A stretch of 16,952 nucleotides of DNA from Candidatus Omnitrophota bacterium (GCA_020058965.1 JAGVCY010000253.1:1-16952), one strand, 5' to 3'. Numbered from the stretch's first letter, positions 6,873-14,235 are shown. Notes: generated by a model from the letters alone, not told the origin. Program-made: numbers and translations.

Positions 6873-7763
6873 TCAGGATTTGAGCGTTTGGAGGTACGAG
6901 GCGAGATTGACCGGGTTGCGGGAGATGCGGAGTTTTTTGCGGATGGAGTTGCGCTGGTTCTCGATCGTCGCGGTTGAGGACTTGAGCAGTTGCGCGATCT
7001 CCTTGGTTCCGAGGCCGCTCTTGATCAAGTTGCAGATCTCGATCTCTCGGGGCGAAAGTCGGTGCAGCGGCCGGCTCAGGCGCTCACCGAACGGAGAGGT
7101 GAGGTCCCGGAGGTTGGTTTCGAGCGCGTTCAGCGCTTTTTGACTCTCACGCCCTGCGGAGCGGCCGATCTTTTTCATGAGCGGCAGGATCAGTCGGTCG
7201 ACATTGGCGAGAATATTGTTCTGGATGGAACGCTTTTCCAATTCCAACTGGCTCAAGACTTCCTTCAACGCGGAATTTTTGCGGTCGAGTTCATCCGTTC
7301 TCTCCCGGACCAGCCGCTCCAGATCTTTTTGATACGACTTGAGCTTGATCTCCGCTTCACGCTGGGCGGTGACATCGGTCTGGATTCCGATGTAATGGGT
7401 GAGGCGGTCCCCGCCATCAAAAACTGGCGCCAGGCGCAACTCATTCCAAAAGCGAGTTCCGTCCTTCCGGTAGTTGGCCAGGACCACGGTACACGGCCGG
7501 CGGTCCTTGAGCGCTTTGCGAATTATCCGCAGCTCCGGTTGGCTGTGATCGTTTCCTTGGAGGAACCGGCAGTTTTTCCCGAGCGAATCGGCTGGGGAAA
7601 ATCCGGTGATCGTCTGGAACGCGCGGCTGACATAAATGAGGGGAAAATCCGGCTTGCGCGCGTCGGCGATCACAATCGCGCACGAAGCCGCATTGAGTGC
7701 CGCACCGAGCGTTTCAGCTCGAAGATCTTTTAAGGCCCCTAATAAGGAGTCGGCGGGTTTCAT
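6873..7763 (-). CDS. LOV-domain blue-light receptor fused to LuxR-type HTH transcription factor
   Basis: A 296-residue one-component regulator. The PAS/LOV core spans about 20-133 and keeps the full flavin signature: GKNCRFLQG with the photo-adduct Cys65 plus Arg66 and Gln69; NYRKDG with Asn97; FWNELRLAPV with Asn107; and YIGIQTDVT with Gln128. All are residues known to bind FMN or form the cysteinyl adduct, so photoactivity is expected. A charged coiled-coil linker (about 134-225) follows. A GerE/LuxR helix-turn-helix then runs from 233 to 285 (RLSPREIEICNLIKSGLGTK, then TATIENQRNSIRKKLRI). Architecture is LOV-linker-HTH, with a longer linker than in compact LOV-HTH proteins of the EL222 type. 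It ends about 110 bases before the eight-gene cluster. Start ATG 7763 has only a weak GGAAA-like signal. Target genes and light response are inference. Confidence 0.93.
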   Translation of the reverse strand: MKPADSLLGALKDLRAETLGAALNAASCAIVIADARKPDFPLIYVSRAFQTITGFSPADSLGKNCRFLQGNDHSQPELRIIRKALKDRRPCTVVLANYRKDGTRFWNELRLAPVFDGGDRLTHYIGIQTDVTAQREAEIKLKSYQKDLERLVRERTDELDRKNSALKEVLSQLELEKRSIQNNILANVDRLILPLMKKIGRSAGRESQKALNALETNLRDLTSPFGERLSRPLHRLSPREIEICNLIKSGLGTKEIAQLLKSSTATIENQRNSIRKKLRISRNPVNLASYLQTLKS

Positions 7764-7816
7764 TCAAGCCATTTTCCGTCAGTTTGGTCGAAAGTCAAGC
7801 CATGAGGAGTAAGAAG

Positions 7817-7890
7817 TGCGCCCGGTAGGAGTCGAACCTACAACCTTCTGATCCGTAGTCAGACGATCTATCCAATTGATCTACGGGCGC
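7817..7890 (-). tRNA. tRNA-Arg (anticodon ACG)
   Basis: A 74-nt cloverleaf on the minus strand. The acceptor stem GCGCCCG pairs with CGGGCGC, and the discriminator is A. The D-loop has AATTGGATA. The anticodon stem TCTGA/TCAGA encloses CTACGGA, giving anticodon ACG (wobble A is normally converted to inosine). The T-arm is GTAGG TTCGACT CCTAC. CCA is not encoded, unlike in tRNA-Ser of this window, so it must be added enzymatically. The LOV-LuxR start codon lies 53 bases downstream. Confidence 0.97.
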
Positions 7891-7940
7891 AATGATTTTC
7901 TCTGGGCAAAGTGTGCGAGTGAGGGCCCTTGGAGGCGTGG

Positions 7941-7968
7941 ATTCTACCATGTCCTTTACTAAAATCAA
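7941..7968 (-). promoter_or_regulatory. Promoter of tRNA-Arg
   Basis: On the minus strand TTGATT (7963-7968) and TAGAAT (7941-7946) are 16 bases apart. Transcription would begin near 7934, about 44 bases before the tRNA. The promoter is back to back with the plus-strand promoter of the epimerase gene, whose -35 begins 12 bases away. No terminator is visible between the tRNA and the LOV-LuxR gene, so it may also serve that gene. Confidence 0.6.
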
Positions 7969-7980
7969 AGTCCGGGACGA

Positions 7981-8009
7981 TTGATTTTGACTATAGCGGC
8001 AGGTATACT
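7981..8009 (+). promoter_or_regulatory. Promoter of the nucleotide-sugar epimerase gene
   Basis: TTGATT (7981-7986) and TATACT (8004-8009) are spaced by 17 bases; the -10 matches five of six consensus positions. A start near 8016 leaves a 26-base leader with GAGGG 6 bases before the ATG at 8042. A TTGACT at 7987 looks like a better -35 but is only 11 bases from the -10. Confidence 0.65.
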
Positions 8010-8041
8010 CAGCCCTCCTTCACCAACTTCGAGGGTTTTTC

Positions 8042-9019
8042 ATGAGGACAGTGCTTTTGACAGGTTCGGCCGGATTCATCGGCGCCAGAACCGCGGATTT
8101 TTTGCTCAAAAAAGGATTCCGTGTGGTCGGCGTGGACAACCTCAATTCCTATTACGATCCCGCCCTCAAGACGTTTCGGTTAAAAGAACTTAAAAAAAAT
8201 AGAGCCTTTAAGTTTTATAAAGCGGATATTGAAAATCTTCAGCCGCTCAGGAATATTTTTAAAGCAGCCAAGCCCGACGCGGTCATCAACTTGGCCGCGC
8301 GGGCAGGCGTGCGGTACAGTTTGGTCGACCCGTTTGTGTATCTGCGCACCAACACGCTGGGGACGCTGAATCTCCTGGAGCTCTGCAAGGAGCGCGAGGT
8401 CAAAAAGTTCGTATTGGCTTCCACCTCATCTTTATATGCTTCGGAGACCATGCCTTTTAAAGAGACATTCGCGGTGAATACGCCGCTTTCTCCGTATGCC
8501 GCGACAAAGAAGGGGGCGGAGGCCCTCTGCTACGCCTATTACCACCTCTACGGCATCGACACGACCATTTTTAGATACTTTACGGTGTATGGACCGGCCG
8601 GCCGTCCCGACATGAGCTATTTTATTTTTATGCAAAAAATTGATCAGGGGCAGACAATACCCGTGTATGGCGATGGAAACCATTTGCGGGACTTCACTTT
8701 TGTGGACGATATCGCGACAGGGACCGTTTTGGGACTTAAAAAGGTTGGGTATCAAACCTTCAATCTCGGAGGCAATCAATGCTACCGGTTGATCGAAATG
8801 ATCCGCCTGATCGAAAAGGTAATGGGAAAAAAAGCGCGAATTAAATTTTATCCCGCGCATAAGGCGGATTTGAGAGCCACGAAGGCGGACGCCGGACAGG
8901 CCAAGAGAGTATTGGGCTGGACGGCTAAGATCGGTTTGTTGGAAGGTCTCCAAAAAACAGCGGATTGGTACCGAGCGAATCGTCAGTGGGTCAACAAGCT
9001 CCATCCTTTACAGGCGTGA
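8042..9019 (+). CDS. NAD-dependent nucleotide-sugar epimerase, UDP-glucuronate 4-epimerase type
   Basis: A 325-residue extended SDR enzyme. The NAD-binding glycine motif is GSAGFIG at 8-14. VDNLNSYYDPALK (31-43) is a hallmark of the UDP-glucuronate/UDP-GalNAc epimerase group. NLAARAGVRYS is at 83-93, the catalytic Tyr152-x3-Lys156 is in PYAATKK, and FRYFTVYGPAGRPDM is the sugar-binding strand of CapI/WbpP/GAE-like enzymes. Expected reaction is interconversion of UDP-glucuronate and UDP-galacturonate, feeding capsule, LPS or other surface polysaccharide. Length is normal for the family. It has its own promoter and GAGGG ribosome site and stands alone, flanked by a divergent tRNA and by dnaX. 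Other hexuronate or hexosamine epimerases of the same group cannot be excluded. Confidence 0.88.
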   Translation: MRTVLLTGSAGFIGARTADFLLKKGFRVVGVDNLNSYYDPALKTFRLKELKKNRAFKFYKADIENLQPLRNIFKAAKPDAVINLAARAGVRYSLVDPFVYLRTNTLGTLNLLELCKEREVKKFVLASTSSLYASETMPFKETFAVNTPLSPYAATKKGAEALCYAYYHLYGIDTTIFRYFTVYGPAGRPDMSYFIFMQKIDQGQTIPVYGDGNHLRDFTFVDDIATGTVLGLKKVGYQTFNLGGNQCYRLIEMIRLIEKVMGKKARIKFYPAHKADLRATKADAGQAKRVLGWTAKIGLLEGLQKTADWYRANRQWVNKLHPLQA

Positions 9020-9089
9020 TGCAGATTAAAAACTCTTACGCTGTGGCGAGTTTGTAGCAAAAAACTCCTGTGCTTCGGAAGAATTTGTT

Positions 9090-9095
9090 TATAAT
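9090..9095 (+). promoter_or_regulatory. -10 element upstream of dnaX
   Basis: A perfect TATAAT lies 21 bases before the dnaX start codon. No convincing -35 is visible 16-18 bases upstream. Transcription would start near 9102, leaving a leader that still contains AGGGAG before the ATG. The 97-base gap after the epimerase also has a weak inverted repeat (AAACTC and GAGTTT) without a U-run. Confidence 0.4.
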
Positions 9096-9116
9096 ACAAG
9101 CAACCAGGGAGTTTGG

Positions 9117-10811
9117 ATGTCTTACCTTGTCCTCGCGCGAAAATACCGTCCCAAAAGTTTTGATGACACGGCCGGCCAGGAAGCCGTAGCGACCACGCTC
9201 AAAAACGCGATCGCGATGAAGCGCATCGCGCACGCCTACCTTTTTGCGGGTCCGCGCGGCGTCGGCAAAACCTCGCTGGCCCGGATCTTCGCCAAGGCGC
9301 TTAATTGCGAGAAGGGGCCGACGCCCGACCCCTGCGGCACCTGCGGCAACTGCGTTGATATCGACGCGTCGCGTTCACTGGATGTGCTCGAAATAGACGC
9401 CGCTTCCAACCGCGGCATCGATGACATTCGGGCGATCCGAGACAACATTCGCTTCAGCCCCGCCGCCGGAAAATTTAAGATTTATATTGTCGATGAAGTT
9501 CATCAAGTGACGGGTCCGGCGTTCAACGCGCTGCTCAAAACACTCGAGGAGCCGCCCGCGCACGCGAAGTTCATCTTCGCCACGACCGAGCCGCAAGAAA
9601 TTCCCGCCACGATCCTGTCGCGCTGTCAGCGTTTGGACTTCCGGCGCATCTCGACGCAAAAAATCGCTGAAGTGCTGACGACGGTTTCAAAAAAAGAAAA
9701 ATTTAATATCGACGCGGACGCGATCTTTGAGATCGCCAAGGCCGCTGATGGAAGTTTGCGCGACAGTCAATCGTTGCTGGATCAGGTTGCGTCATTTTGT
9801 AACGGAAAAATCACCGCCGCGGCCGCCGCGGCCGCGCTCGGAACGGTTCGGACCGAGGAATTCATCGACCTGTTCACCGCGGTGGGCCAGCGGGACGCCG
9901 CCGCGGTCCTTGACCGTATCGATCACGCCGTCCAAGCGGGCACCGACGCGGCCTATTATTTGGAAAAGTGCATCGAGCATGTTCGGCAATTGATGATCGT
10001 TAAGACCGCGCCGAACGCGGGCGCGTCAGGTCTTTTGGATCTGCCGGAACCGTTGCGGATTCGGTTGGCAGAAGAGGCGCAAATATTTTCGCGGCAAGAT
10101 CTTTTTTATATTTTCAGTGTGTTGGCCGGCGGGATGCAGCAGGCAAAGCGGCTGACCGTGAAGCGCATCGGACTTGAGATGACGCTTCTCAAATGTGCTC
10201 TGCGCGAACCGATGGTGCTCATGGATCCGTCCGAGGCACCGGCCGCGCCGTCCGGGCCGGTCGCGTCATCTCCGCAAGTTACGCTGGCCACGCAGACCTC
10301 AGCTCAGGGAACTGCTGCGCAGGGCACCTCAGCCCAGCAGCGAACAGGAGGGGCTTCATCTTCAGCGGGTTCTTCATCGCCAACGGCAAGTTCTCCCACG
10401 GCTCCCTCTGCCGGCTCATCTGCAGGCCCCTCCGCCGCGCTGGACGAGCTTTGGGCCAGTGTCGTCCGCCGCGTCCAAACCGAAAAAATGTCCGCCGGAA
10501 CTTTCCTCAAGGATGCCAGCCCCGTGGACTTGAACAAAGACATTGTCGTGATCGGTTTTCCGGAAGAACGCTCCTTTGATATGGAAGCCATGTCCGCCGA
10601 GACGAACCGCCGCCTACTCGAAAAGCATCTGTCCGAACTTCTGAATAAAGAAACCCGCGTCACGTTCATTCTTCATGACGGTGACGGGGTGGAAATCGAT
10701 CCGTCCAAAGCCGCGGACAAAAGCAGCCCTCCCTCCTCGCGCCAGATCGCGGAAAAAAATCCCCTCATTCAGAACGCGATGGGCATCTTCGGGGGCCGGA
10801 TCATCCAGTGA
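9117..10811 (+). CDS. dnaX: DNA polymerase III clamp-loader subunit gamma/tau
   Basis: A 564-residue AAA+ ATPase that loads the sliding clamp and bridges polymerase cores at the replication fork. The start MSYLVLARKYRPKSFDD is typical, with AGGGAG just upstream. Walker A is GPRGVGKTS at 45-53. The zinc module has Cys64, Cys73, Cys76 and Cys79. Walker B is DEVH at 126-129 and sensor 1 is TTEPQEIPATILSRCQR (156-172) with the SRC arginine finger. The collar domain runs to about 370. A low-complexity Ala/Ser/Thr/Pro/Gly linker (about 373-440) leads to a C-terminal tau-like domain (about 441-564). One run of seven Ala occurs at 234-240. It ends in a GTGA overlap with recR. No programmed frameshift site is convincingly placed. 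Confidence 0.97.
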   Translation: MSYLVLARKYRPKSFDDTAGQEAVATTLKNAIAMKRIAHAYLFAGPRGVGKTSLARIFAKALNCEKGPTPDPCGTCGNCVDIDASRSLDVLEIDAASNRGIDDIRAIRDNIRFSPAAGKFKIYIVDEVHQVTGPAFNALLKTLEEPPAHAKFIFATTEPQEIPATILSRCQRLDFRRISTQKIAEVLTTVSKKEKFNIDADAIFEIAKAADGSLRDSQSLLDQVASFCNGKITAAAAAAALGTVRTEEFIDLFTAVGQRDAAAVLDRIDHAVQAGTDAAYYLEKCIEHVRQLMIVKTAPNAGASGLLDLPEPLRIRLAEEAQIFSRQDLFYIFSVLAGGMQQAKRLTVKRIGLEMTLLKCALREPMVLMDPSEAPAAPSGPVASSPQVTLATQTSAQGTAAQGTSAQQRTGGASSSAGSSSPTASSPTAPSAGSSAGPSAALDELWASVVRRVQTEKMSAGTFLKDASPVDLNKDIVVIGFPEERSFDMEAMSAETNRRLLEKHLSELLNKETRVTFILHDGDGVEIDPSKAADKSSPPSSRQIAEKNPLIQNAMGIFGGRIIQ

Positions 10812-11428
10812 GTCAGCGCACCAGCGGCTATCCGGAGCCGATGCAGCACCTGATCGAGCAGTTTTCGCAATTGCCCGGGGTCGGAATACGGACCGCCGAG
10901 CGATTCGCTTTTTACATTCTCACCGCTAAAAAAGAAAATACCGACCGCCTCGCCGATGCCGTGCGCAAGACCAAGGAATCGATCCGGTACTGCCGGCAAT
11001 GCTTCAATCTGAGCGAAAAGGAGCTGTGCGCTGTTTGTTCCAACCCCTCCCGAGACACGCAGACCCTTTGCATCGTCGGCGAGCCAAAGGACATCGTCGC
11101 GCTCGAAAAATCCGGTGCGTTCAACGGCCTATACCATGTGCTGTTGGGAGTTCTTTCGCCCCTGGATGGAATCGGACCGAACGATTTAAAGATTCCGGAG
11201 CTTTTATCGCGGCTGGGGGCGGCTGCTGACGTTCGGGAGATTTTACTAGCGACGACTTCGGACACGGAAGGGGAGGCGACGGCTATTTACCTGGCCAAGG
11301 CCCTCCGCCCGTTCAAGATTCGGATCACACGGCTCGCGCAGGGAGTGCCGGTCGGTACGGAGCTGGAATTCGCGGATCGAGCCACGCTCATGAGGGCTGT
11401 TGAAGCACGGCAAGAGATACGCGCTTGA
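10808..11428 (+). CDS. recR: Recombination mediator protein RecR
   Basis: A 206-residue protein of the RecFOR pathway that helps load RecA on gapped DNA. A helix-hairpin-helix region (QLPGVGIRTAERFAF, 21-35) comes first. A four-cysteine zinc finger follows (Cys62, Cys65, Cys74, Cys77). The Toprim domain starts at about 84, with ATTSDTEGEATAIYLAKAL and the family end motif RLAQGVPVGTELEFADRATL. The start is GTG at 10808, overlapping the dnaX TGA as GTGA, which implies translational coupling. The small nucleoid protein gene ybaB, commonly found between dnaX and recR, is missing. Length is normal. Confidence 0.97.
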   Translation: MSQRTSGYPEPMQHLIEQFSQLPGVGIRTAERFAFYILTAKKENTDRLADAVRKTKESIRYCRQCFNLSEKELCAVCSNPSRDTQTLCIVGEPKDIVALEKSGAFNGLYHVLLGVLSPLDGIGPNDLKIPELLSRLGAAADVREILLATTSDTEGEATAIYLAKALRPFKIRITRLAQGVPVGTELEFADRATLMRAVEARQEIRA

Positions 11429-11453
11429 TATTATTGAAGAAAATTGATAAGAT
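11425..11453 (+). promoter_or_regulatory. Promoter upstream of the 258-residue membrane protein gene
   Basis: TTGATA (11425-11430, overlapping the recR stop codon) and TAAGAT (11448-11453) are 17 bases apart. A start near 11460 leaves about 27 bases of leader including AGGAGA before the ATG at 11487. A perfect TTGACA at 11454 has no -10 at a workable distance. Confidence 0.45.
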
Positions 11454-11486
11454 TTGACAACTATAAACACTAGGAGATAAACCCGT

Positions 11487-12263
11487 ATGTCAATTTTTGG
11501 CTGTATTGGTAAAGGTTTTTCAATTGCGAAGTCTAGCGGAAGTTTGATTCTGGCGGTATTTGGATTTGGATTTGCCTGGTCTCTGATCAATTTGCCCTTT
11601 ATTTCACCGGATGGGACCGCGTCACCGAATGTGGTGACCGGAATTCTAGGAGTGGTGTTTTTAATTTTGAGTATCTTCATCCAAGCCGGATCGATCGGAT
11701 ATGTTGAACAGGTCATAAAACAGGGGAAATCGAGCCTTGGCGCGTTCGTGGCGGCCGGGAAGAAGAACTATTTTCGGATGTTTGGTTTGGCGATCGTGAT
11801 GGGCTTGATGATGGTGATCCTGGCAGTGGTGGCAGTTCTGGGTTTTGTGGCCGGCGGGGAGCAGTCTCAGCCGAGCCCGATCGCCGTCGGGTTGGCGGTG
11901 TTGGTTGCTGTCATCGGATTGATGCTTTTGATTTTTTTATTTTTGGCTCCGTATGCGGTGGTGATCGACGGAAAAGGCGTGATCGGCGCGATGAAGGCCA
12001 GCGCGGGAATCGTGAAGCGTAATTTTATGAAGGTTCTTTTGGTCGGACTGATCCTGGTCGCGGTTGGGTTCGGTATCGGGTTTTTGTTAGGTCTTCTCAC
12101 CGGGGTCATCGGCAGTGCGCTGCCGAGCAAGGTGGGATTGGTGTTTGGCGGGTTTATCTCCAGTGCGATCAATGCCATTCTGGGGGTGGTAACAACAGGA
12201 ACTTTTATGACCCTGTACCTCTCGACGGCCGCCGGAGATTCAGTCCAACCGACTCAGTCCTAG
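11487..12263 (+). CDS. Integral membrane protein, about six helices, unknown function
   Basis: A 258-residue protein with hydrophobic segments at about 16-39, 49-73, 97-122, 131-160, 183-212 and 216-246. The pattern, including a Gly-rich core, a middle loop of the type APYAVVIDGKGVIGAMKAS and AGIVKRNFMKVLLVGLIL, resembles the broad family of glycerophosphodiesterase-membrane-domain-like or DUF-type six-helix proteins in which a xxAxxxSxxLVKxNF stretch precedes a helix. No catalytic residues can be named. AGGAGA lies 9 bases before the ATG. It probably has its own promoter after recR. Its TAG stop overlaps the stop of the convergent EAL gene. Confidence 0.82.
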   Translation: MSIFGCIGKGFSIAKSSGSLILAVFGFGFAWSLINLPFISPDGTASPNVVTGILGVVFLILSIFIQAGSIGYVEQVIKQGKSSLGAFVAAGKKNYFRMFGLAIVMGLMMVILAVVAVLGFVAGGEQSQPSPIAVGLAVLVAVIGLMLLIFLFLAPYAVVIDGKGVIGAMKASAGIVKRNFMKVLLVGLILVAVGFGIGFLLGLLTGVIGSALPSKVGLVFGGFISSAINAILGVVTTGTFMTLYLSTAAGDSVQPTQS

Positions 12264-14026
12264 GTTATCGGATTTTTTTCAGGGCGGGCGATGTAGTAGC
12301 CCTGAGCCAGACTTAGCCGTATCATTTTGAGGTGCTCGAATTCAGAGGGCATTTCGATTCCCTCGGCGATTGTCATCGCTCCAACGCCTTTTGCGAATGC
12401 CCGCATCGAAAGCACATGTCGCTGTTTGAGCGGCGAGCGGGTGATTCCTGAGATGAGCTTTCGATCAAATTTGATATAAGCCGGCCTGATTTCTCCCACT
12501 TCCCTAAAACTCACATCACCGGTTCCGGCATCGTCAAAGGCGATGGCGATTCCCTTGGCTTCCAGCATCGATTTAACTTCCGACAACTTTTTTCGTTCTC
12601 CGACCAATGATTGTTCGGTGAGCTCCACCACCAACCGTCCGATCAAAGCCGGATATCGATCAAACAAGTCGATCCGCTCACCCAATTGGGCGAAGGTCGC
12701 TCGATCCACATTCAAAAACAGCTTGGCTTTTGTCTTCATATTCGTGAAGTTGGCCAACGCCGCTTCCAAGCACCGCACATCCAGTTCAAGTACCCGATCC
12801 GATTCACGCGCGGCGTTGAAGAGCGCTTCCGGATGAACAAAACTGCCATCCTCCCGGATAAATCGAGACAACGCTTCATACGCATGCACACTTTTTTCCC
12901 AATAATCGACGATCGGCTGAAAGTAGGTCTCGATCTTGCCGGCGCCGCTGGCAAAATGGTCTGCGAGCGCCCACATCCCCTGGTCGTTAGGGGCAAAATC
13001 GGCCTGGGCGGACCCGGCCTCAGCCAGAGCGGTTTTGGGAAGCTCAGCCGTGATTTCCCCTGCATGCGAGTCCGGCTGAATCTTGAACTCATCTATTGGA
13101 AAGGCGATGACATTGTCCGGCGACAAGTTGAGCTGATTGTGGACCTTGGTGGAGGCATGGATCAAATCCTGCACGGACACATACCCCGATTTCTTGAGCG
13201 GCATCACGGCCACTGATAGCGAAACCTTGGCGGCACCAAAATAATTGTTGCGTAAGTTATCCTTGGCCGCGGAGTATTTGTCCTGAGTGGCGTAAGTCTT
13301 CAGCGCGTCGTAGCTTTTTTCAAAATGATCGACCAGCGCATTCGCGAATTCAGACGCCTTTGCAATATCCGGCAAAACGGCGACGAATGTGAGTTTGCCC
13401 AGATGGCCCAAAAGCCAGTTCTTCGCCGCGACCGTTTTGAAGCATTTTCCGAGCTCGCCCATGATCTGATCGAGCAGAATATCCGCGCTCTGCCCCCCGT
13501 GCATCGCGCTAAAAATCTCCAACCGCCGGACCCGTATCGTGCAGACGGTGATTTCGTCGCCGGAGTCGATCGCGGATTGCAGCTTGCGCATGCTGGTGTG
13601 ATGTCCCGGCAGAGAGCTAAAAGGGTCGATGTCCAGCTGATGTTCGACCTCCAACATGATCGTCGCGGCGCTAAACGCCAATTGCTTGGGCGTGTAGTCG
13701 CTCGTTAAGACAACATTGGCGCTTTGAAATAGGGGATGCTTGAATTTTTCTTTGGCGACCAAAATGATCGGCACATACTCCAGAACCGCGTCATTTTTGA
13801 TACCCATAAGTATATCCAGCGCCGGGTCTTGCGGCGACTGAACTTCGGCAATGATCATTACCGGCATATGGTCATAAACGGCCGGCAGGAGTTCTTTGGT
13901 TTCATGAACCGAAACTGGCAGGCAATCCAAGCGTGCGTGAACCATGGCGGCGGTTTCAGTTAAAAAGTGACCCTTGCTATAAATTAAAATCTTGGGTTTA
14001 TACGGGTTAGCATGCGGGGTTTTCAT
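12260..14026 (-). CDS. EAL-domain cyclic-di-GMP phosphodiesterase-like protein with degenerate receiver and GGDEF regions
   Basis: A 588-residue cytosolic protein. Residues about 10-128 look like a receiver fold (KILIYSKGH, PVMIIAEVQS, VPIILVAKEKF) but the usual phospho-acceptor Asp after the third strand is replaced (AEVQ). Residues about 130-310 resemble a GGDEF domain with the signature replaced by HLGKL (208-212), so cyclase activity is unlikely. The EAL domain spans 365-588: E384-A-L-S-R, Asn439, Glu468, Asp498-Asp499 (DDAGTG, normally DDFGTG), Lys519, Glu555 and Gln575-Gly-Tyr. These are the metal and c-di-GMP positions of active enzymes, so hydrolysis of c-di-GMP to pGpG is plausible. 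No Shine-Dalgarno precedes the ATG at 14026, and the promoter lies so close that the mRNA may be leaderless. Confidence 0.88.
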   Translation of the reverse strand: MKTPHANPYKPKILIYSKGHFLTETAAMVHARLDCLPVSVHETKELLPAVYDHMPVMIIAEVQSPQDPALDILMGIKNDAVLEYVPIILVAKEKFKHPLFQSANVVLTSDYTPKQLAFSAATIMLEVEHQLDIDPFSSLPGHHTSMRKLQSAIDSGDEITVCTIRVRRLEIFSAMHGGQSADILLDQIMGELGKCFKTVAAKNWLLGHLGKLTFVAVLPDIAKASEFANALVDHFEKSYDALKTYATQDKYSAAKDNLRNNYFGAAKVSLSVAVMPLKKSGYVSVQDLIHASTKVHNQLNLSPDNVIAFPIDEFKIQPDSHAGEITAELPKTALAEAGSAQADFAPNDQGMWALADHFASGAGKIETYFQPIVDYWEKSVHAYEALSRFIREDGSFVHPEALFNAARESDRVLELDVRCLEAALANFTNMKTKAKLFLNVDRATFAQLGERIDLFDRYPALIGRLVVELTEQSLVGERKKLSEVKSMLEAKGIAIAFDDAGTGDVSFREVGEIRPAYIKFDRKLISGITRSPLKQRHVLSMRAFAKGVGAMTIAEGIEMPSEFEHLKMIRLSLAQGYYIARPEKNPIT

Positions 14027-14035
14027 ATGTTCATA

Positions 14036-14064
14036 AGTATCACATATACAATCAAAACTTTCAA
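14036..14064 (-). promoter_or_regulatory. Promoter of the EAL gene, very close to its start codon
   Basis: On the minus strand TTGAAA (14059-14064) and GATACT (14036-14041) are 17 bases apart, and the -10 is extended by TGT. Only 9 bases separate the -10 from the ATG, so transcription should begin within about 3 bases of the start codon. This agrees with the missing ribosome-binding site. Confidence 0.5.
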
Positions 14065-14160
14065 GGGGTTACTAATAATATGTAATAATCATCAAAAGTA
14101 TCATTCAGAACCAGAGCCGAAAAACCAAAAAATCCAATACGCTCCGTTTTCCGGAAAAGA

Positions 14161-14194
14161 AAAACCCCGCATCCGGTTAAGATGCGGGGTTTTT
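14161..14194 (-). terminator. Strong bidirectional rho-independent terminator
   Basis: A perfect 13-bp stem, AAAACCCCGCATC (14161-14173) with GATGCGGGGTTTT (14181-14193), closes a 7-base loop. On the minus strand the stem is followed by TTTTTCTTTTC, so it ends transcription of the repeat-protein gene whose stop is at 14236. On the plus strand TTTTT also follows, so it can act in both directions. The rest of the 14027-14235 gap holds only the EAL promoter and AT-rich sequence. Confidence 0.92.
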
Positions 14195-14235
14195 AATGAG
14201 CTCTCCAAATCGCACGAGCCTCTCGGCTTTAATGC

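Noticed and set aside
6990..7733. Plus-strand open frame of 247 residues opposite the LOV-LuxR gene.
   Set aside because: The minus frame carries full LOV and LuxR motifs; the plus frame has no recognisable domain or ribosome site.
7840..7846. ACCTACA near 7840, similar to the TATAGGT elements of the cluster promoter.
   Set aside because: It is part of the T-arm of tRNA-Arg and is explained by tRNA structure.
9026..9054. Possible terminator hairpin (AAACTC and GAGTTT) after the epimerase gene.
   Set aside because: Only six AT-rich pairs, a long loop and no U-run; too weak to call.
9687..9696. Run of seven A then G in dnaX that resembles a slippery site for gamma/tau frameshifting.
   Set aside because: It falls near codon 191, inside the ATPase region. 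A frameshift there would remove the collar domain, unlike known gamma forms, and no stem-loop or upstream Shine-Dalgarno signal was noted.
11454..11459. Perfect TTGACA before the 258-residue membrane protein gene.
   Set aside because: The position 17 bases downstream falls on ATAAAC, next to the start codon and downstream of the Shine-Dalgarno; TTGATA-N17-TAAGAT just upstream fits better.
12611..13216. Plus-strand open frame of 201 residues opposite the EAL gene.
   Set aside because: Explained as a shadow of the EAL coding frame; composition is not protein-like and no start signal is present.
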